Assembly: GCA_013823135.1 (NCBI GenBank)
Contig: PNLP01000033.1
Coordinates: 16,987-80,986, forward strand
DNA: 64,000 nt
Reading direction: 5' to 3'
From: Planctomycetaceae bacterium
Lineage (GTDB): Bacteria; Planctomycetota; Planctomycetia; Gemmatales; Gemmataceae
The notes beneath the pieces are model-generated. The model was not told the origin of the DNA. It saw nothing but the letters and a program-made list of their open reading frames with translations, and did not search any database. The position numbers were made by a program, and so were the translations under genes. Every line of letters begins with the position of its first letter. The first letter of the stretch is position 1. Below, one piece after another: positions 33,931 to 41,808 of the stretch.

Positions 33931-34539
33931 ATGGCCACAGTCAAACGCATTCTCGGTCTCGACCCCGGCCTGCAAGTCACGGGGTACGGCGTTCTCGAAA
34001 TCACCGACAGCGGCCCGAAGGTCTGCGAAGCGGGCGTGATTCGCTCGGCCGAGGGTCGCGATCCTGCTGACATGGCTCGCCGCATCAAGACGCTTTACGA
34101 TGGTTTGTGTGAAGTGTTGGAGCAGTGGAAGCCCACCGCGATGGCCGTGGAACAGCTTTACGCTCACTACGAACATCCGCGAACAGCCATCCTCATGGCA
34201 CACGCTCGCGGGGCATACTTCCTCGCGGGGGCACAGCGGGACATTCCGGTGCTGAGCTACGCGGCCACGAAGGTGAAGAAGGTTGTGACCGGCAGCGGGC
34301 GTGCGAGCAAGGAACAGATGCAGTACGCCATCGCGCGTGAACTTCGCCTCGCGGGACCGCCCGAACCGCACGACGTAGCGGATGCCCTTGGCATCGCGCT
34401 TTGCCATTACTTTTCGAGTGGTAACGGCATCATGGGCGGGGCACGCGGCGCGACGTTCACCGGCGTGAATCGCGAAGCACTGTTCGGCTCCGACCCGGAC
34501 AAGATCGAAGAACCCGACTCCACGGATGACGCGGCATGA
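33931..34539 (+). CDS. ruvC: Holliday junction resolvase RuvC
   Basis: A 202-aa endonuclease that resolves Holliday junctions with RuvAB. It has RILGLDPGLQVTGYGVLE (catalytic Asp11), AVEQLYAHYEHPRTAILMAHARGA (second acidic residue) and PHDVADALGIALCH (C-terminal Asp pair). The last ~40 residues are a variable acidic tail (DPDKIEEPDSTDDAA). The ATG at 33931 with GAGG upstream is preferred over a TTG at 33916. Its stop overlaps the ruvA start by 4 bases (ATGA), which couples translation. Confidence 0.96.
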   Translation: MATVKRILGLDPGLQVTGYGVLEITDSGPKVCEAGVIRSAEGRDPADMARRIKTLYDGLCEVLEQWKPTAMAVEQLYAHYEHPRTAILMAHARGAYFLAGAQRDIPVLSYAATKVKKVVTGSGRASKEQMQYAIARELRLAGPPEPHDVADALGIALCHYFSSGNGIMGGARGATFTGVNREALFGSDPDKIEEPDSTDDAA

Positions 34540-35243
34540 TTACCAAAATGACGGGTCTTCTCACGCGAGTGCTCGACGACGAAGTTCGCCTCCAGATCGG
34601 CGCGTTCGAGTATCAGGTGCTCGTCCCCGAGAGCGTTCGCCGCGTGATTCAGATGAAGATCGGGCAGGAAGTCACGTTCCACATCACGGAATACCTCGAA
34701 GGCAACTCCGGCGGCAACCGCTTCATTCCCCGCAAGCTTGGCTTCAACACCGAGGCGGAACTCGACTTTTTCGACCTTTTCTGCACGGTCGAGAAGATCG
34801 GATCGAAGAAGGCGCTCAAGGCGATGGCCCGCCCGGTGAAGGAGATCGCCGACGCGATTGCTCGCCAGGATGCACGCTGGCTCAGCACACTCCCTGGCAT
34901 CGGTGCGACAACCGCCGAGCAGATCGTCACGACGCTGAAGCGGAAGGTGACTCAGTTCGCGATGGCAGCAACGGCACCGACGGAAGCGACTCCACCCGAG
35001 GAACCGAAGCCTAAAGCGAGCGCGAAGAAGAAAGCCGTGGCGGAACCGGTCCCAGAGTCGCAACCCGTTGTGATCGCAATGGAGACCGAGGGGCAACTGA
35101 TCGAGGACGTATATCAGGCGCTAATGGGGTTAGGCCACAATCCTATCGAGGCCCGCACGAAGCTCGACGGTCTGCTGACCTGCGGCAAGCCGTTCAAAAC
35201 GCTGCAAGACGCGCTCACGCTGATCTACAGCCAGAAGGGGTGA
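34536..35243 (+). CDS. ruvA: Holliday junction branch-migration protein RuvA
   Basis: A 235-aa tetrameric junction-binding protein. N-terminal OB-fold (MITKMTGLLTRVLDDEVRLQIGAFEYQVLVP), two helix-hairpin-helix regions (FCTVEKIGSKKALKAM and STLPGIGATTAEQIVTTLKRKV), an Ala/Pro/Lys-rich linker (~150-190) and the C-terminal RuvB-binding domain (LIEDVYQALMGLGHNPIEAR). It is slightly longer than usual (~200) because of the linker. Confidence 0.95.
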   Translation: MITKMTGLLTRVLDDEVRLQIGAFEYQVLVPESVRRVIQMKIGQEVTFHITEYLEGNSGGNRFIPRKLGFNTEAELDFFDLFCTVEKIGSKKALKAMARPVKEIADAIARQDARWLSTLPGIGATTAEQIVTTLKRKVTQFAMAATAPTEATPPEEPKPKASAKKKAVAEPVPESQPVVIAMETEGQLIEDVYQALMGLGHNPIEARTKLDGLLTCGKPFKTLQDALTLIYSQKG

Positions 35244-35246
35244 ACT

Positions 35247-35468
35247 ATGCGAGATCCCGCTCGCATCGAACCAATACTCGAGTTGATTCGCAAAGTATGG
35301 TCGGCCAGTCCAGACCTTCGGTTGAGCCAGTTGTTGGTCACCGTCATCCGACCTACCGAGCCTTGCCCGCAGGTGTTTTATTTTGAGGACACGGAGTTGT
35401 TGAAGCGACTCCAACACGCTGTGGCTGCAATCACAACACCTTCGACGGACTCAAACAATGGCCCGTGA
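35247..35468 (+). CDS. Small protein embedded between ruvA and ruvB
   Basis: A 73-aa protein starting 3 bases after ruvA and overlapping the first 11 bases of ruvB in another frame. The sequence MRDPARIEPILELIRKVWSA, then PDLRLSQLLVTVIRP and FYFEDTELLKRLQHAV, resembles a small family with the pattern RDPxRI...IW...PDLRLxQLL...FYxED. Such proteins are sometimes annotated DUF1040/YihD-like, but the name is uncertain. The tight spacing implies cotranscription and translational coupling with the branch-migration genes. Function unknown. Confidence 0.75.
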   Translation: MRDPARIEPILELIRKVWSASPDLRLSQLLVTVIRPTEPCPQVFYFEDTELLKRLQHAVAAITTPSTDSNNGP

Positions 35469-36498
35469 AAAGGTAATCACCACCGTTCCCGACGACGACT
35501 CCAAGAAGCACGATGCGGCGCTGCGCCCGAAGCTCCTCAAGGAAGTCATCGGGCAGCGCAAGGTCGGCGAACGCCTCGAGGTCGCGGTTGCGGGGTGCAA
35601 GAAGCTCAACGAACCACTCGGGCACATCCTGTTCGACGGCCCGCCCGGTCTGGGTAAGACCACGTTCGCGACCGTGTTGCCCAACGAGCTCGGCACCACC
35701 ATCCAGATGACCAGCGGGCCGGCGCTCTCGAAACCCGCGGATATGCTGCCGTTCCTCACCAACCTCGAAGAAGGGTCGATCCTCTTCATCGACGAAATTC
35801 ACCGGATGCCGCGGATCGTCGAGGAGTTCATCTACCCCGCGATGGAAGACTTCCGCATCGACATCGTCCTCGGCGACGGCATGAGCGCCCGCACCATTTC
35901 GATGGCGCTGAAGCGGTTCACGCTGATCGGTGCAACGACTCGTAGCGGCATGCTCAGTAGCCCGATGCGTGATCGCTTCAAGATCCACGAGCACCTGGAG
36001 TTTTACAGCGTCGATGAGTTGGCCCGCATCGTCACGATCAACGCGGCGAAGTTGAACACACCGATTACACCCGGTGCCGCGTTCGAACTCGCACAGCGGA
36101 GCCGTGGCACGCCGCGAGTCGCGAATAGCCGGCTGTACTGGGCACGCAGCTACGCGGCGGCACGACACGACGGCAGCATCAACGAAGACGTGGCGCGTGC
36201 CGCACTCGACATGGCCGAGGTGGATCGCGATGGACTCGACCGCAACGACCGGAAGTATCTCGAAACGCTGATCGACCTGTATGGCGGCGGACCAACCGGC
36301 GTGGAAGCGCTCGCCGCGACGATGAACCTCGCGGCCGACACGCTCTCCGATGAAATCGAGCCGTACCTGCTTCGCGAGCAGTACATCAGCCGCGATCGTC
36401 GCGGGCGGGTTGCGATGCCGAAGGGATTCGCCATCCTGGGGAAGAGCGCTCCGAAACCGAAGCCCGAGGACAAGCCCGGACCAACGCTGTTCGATTGA
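35458..36498 (+). CDS. ruvB: Holliday junction helicase RuvB
   Basis: A 346-aa AAA+ hexameric motor that drives branch migration with RuvA. ALRPKLLKEVIGQ is the RuvB signature start; Walker A GPPGLGKTT, Walker B ILFIDEIHRM, RIDIVLGDGMSART, sensor TLIGATTRSGMLSSPMRDRF, arginine-finger region RGTPRVANSRLYWARSYA and the C-terminal winged helix (YLLREQYISRDRRGRVAMPKGFAILG) are all present. It starts within the upstream 73-aa gene, so its translation is probably coupled to it. Confidence 0.96.
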   Translation: MAREKVITTVPDDDSKKHDAALRPKLLKEVIGQRKVGERLEVAVAGCKKLNEPLGHILFDGPPGLGKTTFATVLPNELGTTIQMTSGPALSKPADMLPFLTNLEEGSILFIDEIHRMPRIVEEFIYPAMEDFRIDIVLGDGMSARTISMALKRFTLIGATTRSGMLSSPMRDRFKIHEHLEFYSVDELARIVTINAAKLNTPITPGAAFELAQRSRGTPRVANSRLYWARSYAAARHDGSINEDVARAALDMAEVDRDGLDRNDRKYLETLIDLYGGGPTGVEALAATMNLAADTLSDEIEPYLLREQYISRDRRGRVAMPKGFAILGKSAPKPKPEDKPGPTLFD

Positions 36499-36559
36499 TT
36501 CGGGGTCTCGATCAGATTCAGGAAATGTGGTTCTCCGCCATTCATGGGGAAACACTGGT

Positions 36560-36625
36560 TTTGGGAGGGCGAGGCTCCTGCCGAGCCACAGGCCAACGGC
36601 TCGGCAGGAGCCTCGCCCTCCCAAA
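36560..36625. repeat. Long perfect palindrome (28-bp arms, 10-nt loop)
   Basis: Arms 36560-36587 and 36598-36625 are exact complements (arm begins TTTGGGAGGGCGAGGCTCC). Each arm has a smaller GGCTC/GAGCC palindrome near its end. It lies between the convergent ruvB and DUF454 genes, so it could stop transcription from both sides. Confidence 0.85.
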
Positions 36626-36655
36626 TCCAGACTCTTCGTATTTCCTGAGCGCTCT

Positions 36656-37135
36656 CTACTTGTCTTTGATCGTCGGCACCACGAACACGATCGTGCAGAC
36701 ACCGATTGCCGCGAGACCGCCGATCACGCACTTCACCCACACGGGCAATCCGCCCAGCGTAATGCTCAGGCTCACCATGGTGACGACGAGGCACACCGCA
36801 ACGATTTTCACCGGCCGGCGAATCCCGCGATGCTCGTGCCAGTCGCGGAGGAGTTTGCCAAAGATCGGCGAGCGTTTTAGCCAGCGTTCGAGCCGCGGCG
36901 ATGATTTCGAGAAGCAATAGCTGGCCAGGATCACCCACGGAGTTGTCGGAAGGCCTGGCAACAGTGCCCCGAGGTATGCCATCCCGACGCTGAGTAGCCC
37001 GGCAACGACATACAAGACGCGACGAACGCCAGTGACCGGCCGCGGGTGAATGGGGCGCTCCTGCGAGCCACGGGGTTCATCCCCGTGGGTTTTTGATAGC
37101 GATGGAGATGATCCCGGGCTCGAAATGTCGGTCAC
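36656..37135 (-). CDS. DUF454 (YbaN-like) membrane protein
   Basis: A 159-aa inner-membrane protein. The family core starts at VRRVLYVVAGLLSVGMAYLGALLPGLPTTPWVILASYCFSKSSPRLERWL, then two more helices (IVAVCLVVTMVSLSITLGG and WVKCVIGGLAAIGVCTIVFV). The GTG start at 37135 shares bases with the stop of the upstream LysM gene (GTGA), and no other start codon lies before the first helix. The first ~35 residues are therefore translated and include HGDEPRG, encoded by the palindrome at 37068-37088. Function of the family unknown. Confidence 0.88.
   Translation of the reverse strand: MTDISSPGSSPSLSKTHGDEPRGSQERPIHPRPVTGVRRVLYVVAGLLSVGMAYLGALLPGLPTTPWVILASYCFSKSSPRLERWLKRSPIFGKLLRDWHEHRGIRRPVKIVAVCLVVTMVSLSITLGGLPVWVKCVIGGLAAIGVCTIVFVVPTIKDK
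37068..37088. repeat. Palindromic repeat CCACGGGG/CCCCGTGG inside the DUF454 gene
   Basis: A perfect 8-bp stem with loop TTCAT on the plus strand; read on the minus strand it encodes THGDEPRGS. It matches the copies at 1798 and 19886 apart from one loop base. The flank GGCTCGC on the minus strand matches the degenerate copy at 55012. Confidence 0.9.
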
Positions 37136-38874
37136 GGAGTACGCGCGTCGGCTGGCAAACGGAGTTCGGTGCCAGCGGGGAGAATCTCATCAGGTCGCAG
37201 TTGCGGGTTCAGAGTGTAGATGTCGTTCCACCTCTGCTCGTTGCCCATCGTTAGTCGTGCAACAGCCCGCATGCTCATCCCGCCTGTCGGAATACGGAAC
37301 GCCTTGTCTCCACCCGTTCTCGCCGCGGCCGACGGCGAGGCACTCCCCCATTCCGGCGTCGTGTTGATCTGGCTCACCGGCACAACACCCGATTGTGGTT
37401 GCGGAGTCTGTGAGTAACGCTTCAGGACGTGCAGCGGCGGCACATCAATTGGTCCGGAACCCTGGAGTGGCTTATTGCGGTTATACGCCCGGAGTGCCGC
37501 GGCATAGCGCGTGTCGTTGTAGAATTCGCGACTGATCGCCTCGTAAGTGTCGCCCGCTTTCGGCTCGTGGATGTCCACGTCGAACGAGGTTGTCGGCGAT
37601 CGCTCGATCGCGGCAACAGGCGTGACCATTGGCTTGGGATCCGGTTTTGAAGATACCGGTTTGGTAAATTCCGGCTTCGTGAACTCCGGTTTTGAGCCAA
37701 CATCCGTCGGTTTTGGTTTCAAATCTGGTGCCGGCATCACTGGCGGAGCCCCGATCGGTTTCGTTGGCGTACTCGCGGGCGGACCGAGGTCGGGTGGTAG
37801 CACAGGCACGACCGGAGAGCCATTCACCGGTGTGCCAACAACCGGTGCGGGCGGTGTGCTTGGGCCTTTTGCCGGTGGTGCGAACAGGTCGCCTGGCTCG
37901 GGCAACGGCATCTTTGGGGCTGTGCTTGGGTTCCCACTTCCTGGGCCGACCGGCGGAATCGCAGGCGTTGTCGCGGCGGGCAACTTCGGTGCGAGGTCGA
38001 TCGGTGGAGGCGTTGGTGTTGCGGCTGGTGGGATCGCCGGAAGCGTTGGGGCTGCCGGGCCACTCGCTGCGGGAATCATGGGTATTGCGGGTGGCGTGCT
38101 GGCCGGGGTCGATGGCCCAGCCGACGGAATTGCCGGAAGGGGCGGAGTCGCGGGACCAGCGGCGGGAATCATCGGCAACGCAGCGGGAACCAACGGACCG
38201 GGTTCGGTACCGCCGGCTTGAGTAATCACAGGCGGCCGAGCAGGCGGTTCGAACGCCGGTGCCGGGATCGGGGTGTGATTCTGTTGGCCCGCACGCTTGT
38301 CCTGTTCCCACGTTGGGGCTGGCGGTGAACCCAGCGGACTTGCCGGTCCAGCACTGGGGATCGCGGGAAGAAGTTGTGCAGGTTCTGGCAATCCCCCCGG
38401 ACGCGCAGGATGAGCCGGCGTCGCGATTGGTGCCGCTGCGACGGGAACCACTGGCAATTGTGTGGCCGGAATGGTTTCGTGCGCAGGTCGTGGCTGTTCC
38501 TGGTGAACCACGGGCTTCAGTTGTCCCGGCGTTGTCTCGCGGGACACGGATGCCACGGAAGGCGATGCCGGTGGAGTTGGGTCAGTTGGTGAGAAAAAGT
38601 GAACGGCTGCGGCACCAACGCCCAGGCTCAACAACGCCGAAGCCCCAACGGTCAGCTTCTTCTTGACGCTGCCCTTCTTTGGGGCTGACTTTGGAGACGC
38701 AACATCCGTCGTCGCGGGGGCACTTGGCATGGTCGCCACCGGGTTTGGGGTTGGAGCTGCCTTGGTAGGTTCTGGTGCCTTGTCCGCGAGTTTTGGCAAT
38801 GGTGGCAACGGAGGCAGTGATGGAACCGCGGGTCGCGGCTTCGTCGGAATATCAACGGTGATGGGGTCGGTCAT
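37132..38874 (-). CDS. Membrane-anchored Pro-rich LysM-like protein
   Basis: A 580-aa protein. A Pro-rich cytoplasmic leader (~1-70) leads to one transmembrane helix (KLTVGASALLSLGVGAAAVHFF, ~73-94), then ~350 residues of Pro/Ala/Thr linker with degenerate repeats (PAIPSAGP, PMIPAAG). Two LysM-like modules follow: VDIHEPKAGDTYEAISREFYNDTRYAAALRAYNRN and, at the C-terminus, MSMRAVARLTMGNEQRWNDIYTLNPQLRPDEILPAGTELRLP. LysM domains bind peptidoglycan or chitin-like glycans, so it probably anchors to the cell wall. GAGG lies 6 bases before the ATG at 38874. It is 50 bases downstream of rsmH, in the slot usually filled by ftsL, and overlaps the DUF454 gene by 4 bases. Confidence 0.83.
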   Translation of the reverse strand: MTDPITVDIPTKPRPAVPSLPPLPPLPKLADKAPEPTKAAPTPNPVATMPSAPATTDVASPKSAPKKGSVKKKLTVGASALLSLGVGAAAVHFFSPTDPTPPASPSVASVSRETTPGQLKPVVHQEQPRPAHETIPATQLPVVPVAAAPIATPAHPARPGGLPEPAQLLPAIPSAGPASPLGSPPAPTWEQDKRAGQQNHTPIPAPAFEPPARPPVITQAGGTEPGPLVPAALPMIPAAGPATPPLPAIPSAGPSTPASTPPAIPMIPAASGPAAPTLPAIPPAATPTPPPIDLAPKLPAATTPAIPPVGPGSGNPSTAPKMPLPEPGDLFAPPAKGPSTPPAPVVGTPVNGSPVVPVLPPDLGPPASTPTKPIGAPPVMPAPDLKPKPTDVGSKPEFTKPEFTKPVSSKPDPKPMVTPVAAIERSPTTSFDVDIHEPKAGDTYEAISREFYNDTRYAAALRAYNRNKPLQGSGPIDVPPLHVLKRYSQTPQPQSGVVPVSQINTTPEWGSASPSAAARTGGDKAFRIPTGGMSMRAVARLTMGNEQRWNDIYTLNPQLRPDEILPAGTELRLPADARTP

Positions 38875-38924
38875 CCATGACCTCGCGTTTGTGGCGATTT
38901 GGGAGAGAGACCCGGTTTCGCCAT

Positions 38925-39812
38925 TCAGGTTCGTGTTGCCACACGCAGCTTGGCACTTCGGCTGCGAGGGTTTCTGGCCAGTTCCTCGTCGCTCGCCTCG
39001 ACGGGCTTTTTCGTGATCGGCTCCCACGTAGGTGAGTCGCGAAACGCCTGCTTCACCCGGCGATCTTCCAACGAGTGGAAGCTGATGATTCCCACCCGGC
39101 CGCCCTGTTTCACGATTCGCGGCAGCGCAGCGAGTAAGCGATCCAGCGCGCCGAGTTCGTCGTTCACCGCGATCCGCAACGCCTGGAACACGCGAGTTGC
39201 GGGGTCGATGCTGCCCGAACGGGGTACGCAACTCCGCACGACTGCCGCAAGTTCCGATGTCGTCGCGAACGGCTTCGTCGCACGCCGTTCCACGATCTTC
39301 CGTGCCACGCGGCGGCTGTGGCGTTCCTCGCCGAACTCGTAGAACACGTCGGCGAGCCCAGCCTCGCTCATCGTGTTCACCATGTCCGCAGCGGTCGCTC
39401 CGCCAGTGGGGTCGAGCCGCATGTCGAGCGGCCCATCGTCGCGAAAACTCAGCCCGCGTGCGGCCTTGTCCACCTGATCCGAGGCGAATCCGAGATCGGC
39501 CAGCACGCCGTCAACCTCACGGATTCCCTGGTTCTCCAGCACGTCAACCAGTTGGTCGAAGTTCGCGTGAACAAGAGTGATCTTCGTGCCGGTCACGTCC
39601 GCGAGTCTTGCCCGAGCGAGTTCGAGCATCGTGGGATCCTGATCGAGCCCGATCAGCGATCCCGACCCACTGAGCCGTTCAGCGATTAACCGCGAATGAC
39701 CCGCAGCACCGATGGTGCAATCGACCCACGTCTGACCTGCGTGAGGGTCGAGCAACTGGAGAACTTCTGCCACAAGCACGGGCGCGTGTCGAGGCTCTCG
39801 GGGTGCGGACAT
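38925..39812 (-). CDS. rsmH: 16S rRNA (cytosine1402-N4)-methyltransferase RsmH
   Basis: A 295-aa SAM-dependent methyltransferase that modifies C1402 in the ribosomal P site. RHAPVLVAEVLQLLDPHAGQTWVDCTIGAAGHSRLIAERL (SAM motif I), GLDQDP, GVLADLGFASDQVD, RGLSFRDDGPLDMRLDP, FATTSELAAVVRS, TRVFQALRIAVNDELGALDRLLAALP and GRVGIISFHSLEDRRVKQAFR are all family hallmarks. In most bacteria it opens the dcw cluster next to mraZ and ftsL/ftsI; here a LysM-like membrane protein follows instead. The ATG at 39812 (MSAPREPRHAPV) is preferred over 39836. Confidence 0.96.
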   Translation of the reverse strand: MSAPREPRHAPVLVAEVLQLLDPHAGQTWVDCTIGAAGHSRLIAERLSGSGSLIGLDQDPTMLELARARLADVTGTKITLVHANFDQLVDVLENQGIREVDGVLADLGFASDQVDKAARGLSFRDDGPLDMRLDPTGGATAADMVNTMSEAGLADVFYEFGEERHSRRVARKIVERRATKPFATTSELAAVVRSCVPRSGSIDPATRVFQALRIAVNDELGALDRLLAALPRIVKQGGRVGIISFHSLEDRRVKQAFRDSPTWEPITKKPVEASDEELARNPRSRSAKLRVATRT

Positions 39813-39952
39813 ACGGTGTCCCGGTAAGCGGGTCAAGGCGAGGTAGTTCCATAGTGAGTTTAAGGTTTTGACGCGACGAAGACGGCTGTCTTGTGGCGAG
39901 AAGTGAGGATTGACAGCTTTTTCGGCTGCTTCGATGGCAGTCGTCGGTCAGG

Positions 39953-41479
39953 TTAGACGCTGACGACCGGTTCGGAAGTGATGATGGTAGATTCAGGTTC
40001 CTCTCGGGCTGCGGGTTGGCCCCCGGAACCAACCATGGCCATCGCACGACATTCGAGTGTGTCAATGACCCGAGCAATCGCCGCGAACGCATCAGACAGG
40101 GGTCGAGCGTCTCGTGCAAGGGCAATCGCAAGTTGGCCAAGCGGTGTACCACTCTTGCCAAACAAGGGGATCTCTAACTGCAACAGTCGGCTTGGTTGAG
40201 CTTCGGCAGTCGGGCTGCTCCACCGTGCATGGTAGTTTTCACGCATCGCGGGTGCGTTGACGTCGAGGCAGAGCGATTGGATATTCATCCGGTCAGCGAG
40301 GGCGGTAAGTTCGTCCCACACTCGCTCCCAGTCGCGGGTGCCTTGCAACCGAATAGTCAATCCCCAGGCACTGGCATCGCCAATCAGGAGTTTCCGGACG
40401 AACTTCGACACCCTTGCCCGAATCAGACCGAGTTCCGCGTGTCCGAACAGTTTGCTGGCGACCAGTGTGGTGACCACTCCCCCGGCAGCCACCAGAGCGT
40501 AGAAATCGTTACTCCACACGATGCTCGCAAGAGCACCAATGGCTGCGAATACTGCCAGAACGGTAACAATCTTGAGGACATTCGAGGGGGTCAGCCCACG
40601 GTCCATCATTGTGTGGTGCATGTGCCCGCAGTCTCCTGCGGCGATCTTACGCCCGGTGAGTTTCCGTCGAACGATTGCGGCTGTTGTGTCGAACACCGGG
40701 AGGACGAGGATTGCCAGCGGTGCACACAGCGAGATCATCGCCGGCCCCTTCAGCGATGCCGGGATTGCGACCGCGCCGATCACCAGGCCGATCAGCATGC
40801 TCCCCGCGTCTCCCATGTATATTGTTGCAGGCGGCAGGTTCCACCACAGGAACCCGAACGCCGCACCCGCGAGTGCCAGGGCGACACTTGCTGCGAACAC
40901 ATGCCCGCCAATGGCCGCGATGATCGCCAGCGACACCAGGGCGACACATCCGACGGTCCCAAGCAACCCATCCATCCCATCAATGAGGTTCAACGCGTTC
41001 ACGCACGCCAGGAGCCAAATCACCGTGAGTGGGATGTCGAATCGTCCGAGTTCGACCAAGTAACCGAAAAGCCCAACGCTGTGGATGACAAAGTCGCCCC
41101 CAACGACCAGCACCAGAACCGCCAGGACCTGGCCACCGAGTTTGTAGCGGGCTCGAAGGTTATACCGGTCGTCGATCACGCCAACCGTTGTGATGAGCAC
41201 AGCTGCGGTCAGAAGTGCCAGCGATTTCCGGAGGTCCGCGGTAAGAGCAGCAGCAACATCCGCATCCACGAGAGCAACGGTGAAAAGCGTCAGGAGGGCA
41301 GAGGCAAGAACGGCAACCCCACCGGCAACGGGAACGGGTGCAGCCTGCTTTTTGCGAAAGCCGTCTGGCGCATCGAGCATGCCCACCCGTTTGGCAACGC
41401 CGCGGGCGAGCCGGGTCAGGACAATCCCGATTCCTGCCCCAGTGGCAAGAAGGGCGATGACGGTCACATGGGCGAACAT
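39953..41479 (-). CDS. WecA/TagO-type polyprenyl-phosphate GlcNAc-1-P transferase
   Basis: A 508-aa membrane protein. The N-terminal ~350 residues form the MraY/WecA/TagO fold with ~10 helices: VGVIDDRYNLRARYKLGGQ (the DDxxx motif), ALNLIDGMDGLLG, ATIYMGDAGSMLIG and GDCGHMHHTMMDRG (the HIHH-like motif of WecA/TagO enzymes). It transfers a sugar-1-phosphate from UDP-sugar to polyprenyl phosphate, starting surface glycan synthesis. A ~150-residue cytoplasmic C-terminal extension is unusual for the family and may regulate it. The ATG at 41479 opens directly into the first helix. Confidence 0.9.
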   Translation of the reverse strand: MFAHVTVIALLATGAGIGIVLTRLARGVAKRVGMLDAPDGFRKKQAAPVPVAGGVAVLASALLTLFTVALVDADVAAALTADLRKSLALLTAAVLITTVGVIDDRYNLRARYKLGGQVLAVLVLVVGGDFVIHSVGLFGYLVELGRFDIPLTVIWLLACVNALNLIDGMDGLLGTVGCVALVSLAIIAAIGGHVFAASVALALAGAAFGFLWWNLPPATIYMGDAGSMLIGLVIGAVAIPASLKGPAMISLCAPLAILVLPVFDTTAAIVRRKLTGRKIAAGDCGHMHHTMMDRGLTPSNVLKIVTVLAVFAAIGALASIVWSNDFYALVAAGGVVTTLVASKLFGHAELGLIRARVSKFVRKLLIGDASAWGLTIRLQGTRDWERVWDELTALADRMNIQSLCLDVNAPAMRENYHARWSSPTAEAQPSRLLQLEIPLFGKSGTPLGQLAIALARDARPLSDAFAAIARVIDTLECRAMAMVGSGGQPAAREEPESTIITSEPVVSV

Positions 41480-41808
41480 TCCGGCTCTCGGTGGTGCAGA
41501 GTCTGGGCGTAGAATGTCACGTTGGGGGAGAGAGGTAGTCTGACAGGGTGCATCATAGCCCAGACATAGCGGTTTCCGTGCATGAAATCCGCAAGAAGTT
41601 GTCGCACGCATTGAATTCTAGGCGATTGATACAACTTTACTCAGAATTTTTGTAGATGTTAGATGGGAAACTGGCTGATTGGATTGGGCAGTCAGTGGTC
41701 GTTGGATCAAGGAGTAACGATCTACGCCATTGTATTATGGTGCCACGGAAATGCAAATGGTCCGGGGAAACTTCCCGGACCACCGCGGATTGAACCTGGG
41801 TTTTTCGC
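41480..41808. other. Intergenic region upstream of the WecA-type gene
   Basis: About 330 bases without a gene. It contains an AT-rich stretch at about 41625-41665 and the terminator hairpin at 41758-41782. I could not identify a clear -35/-10 pair for the WecA-type gene. Confidence 0.5.
41758..41782 (-). terminator. Terminator of the class-V aminotransferase gene
   Basis: TGGTCCGGG and CCCGGACCA form a 9-bp stem with a 7-nt loop; on the minus strand TTTGCATTTCC follows. It lies 26 bases after the stop codon. Confidence 0.75.
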
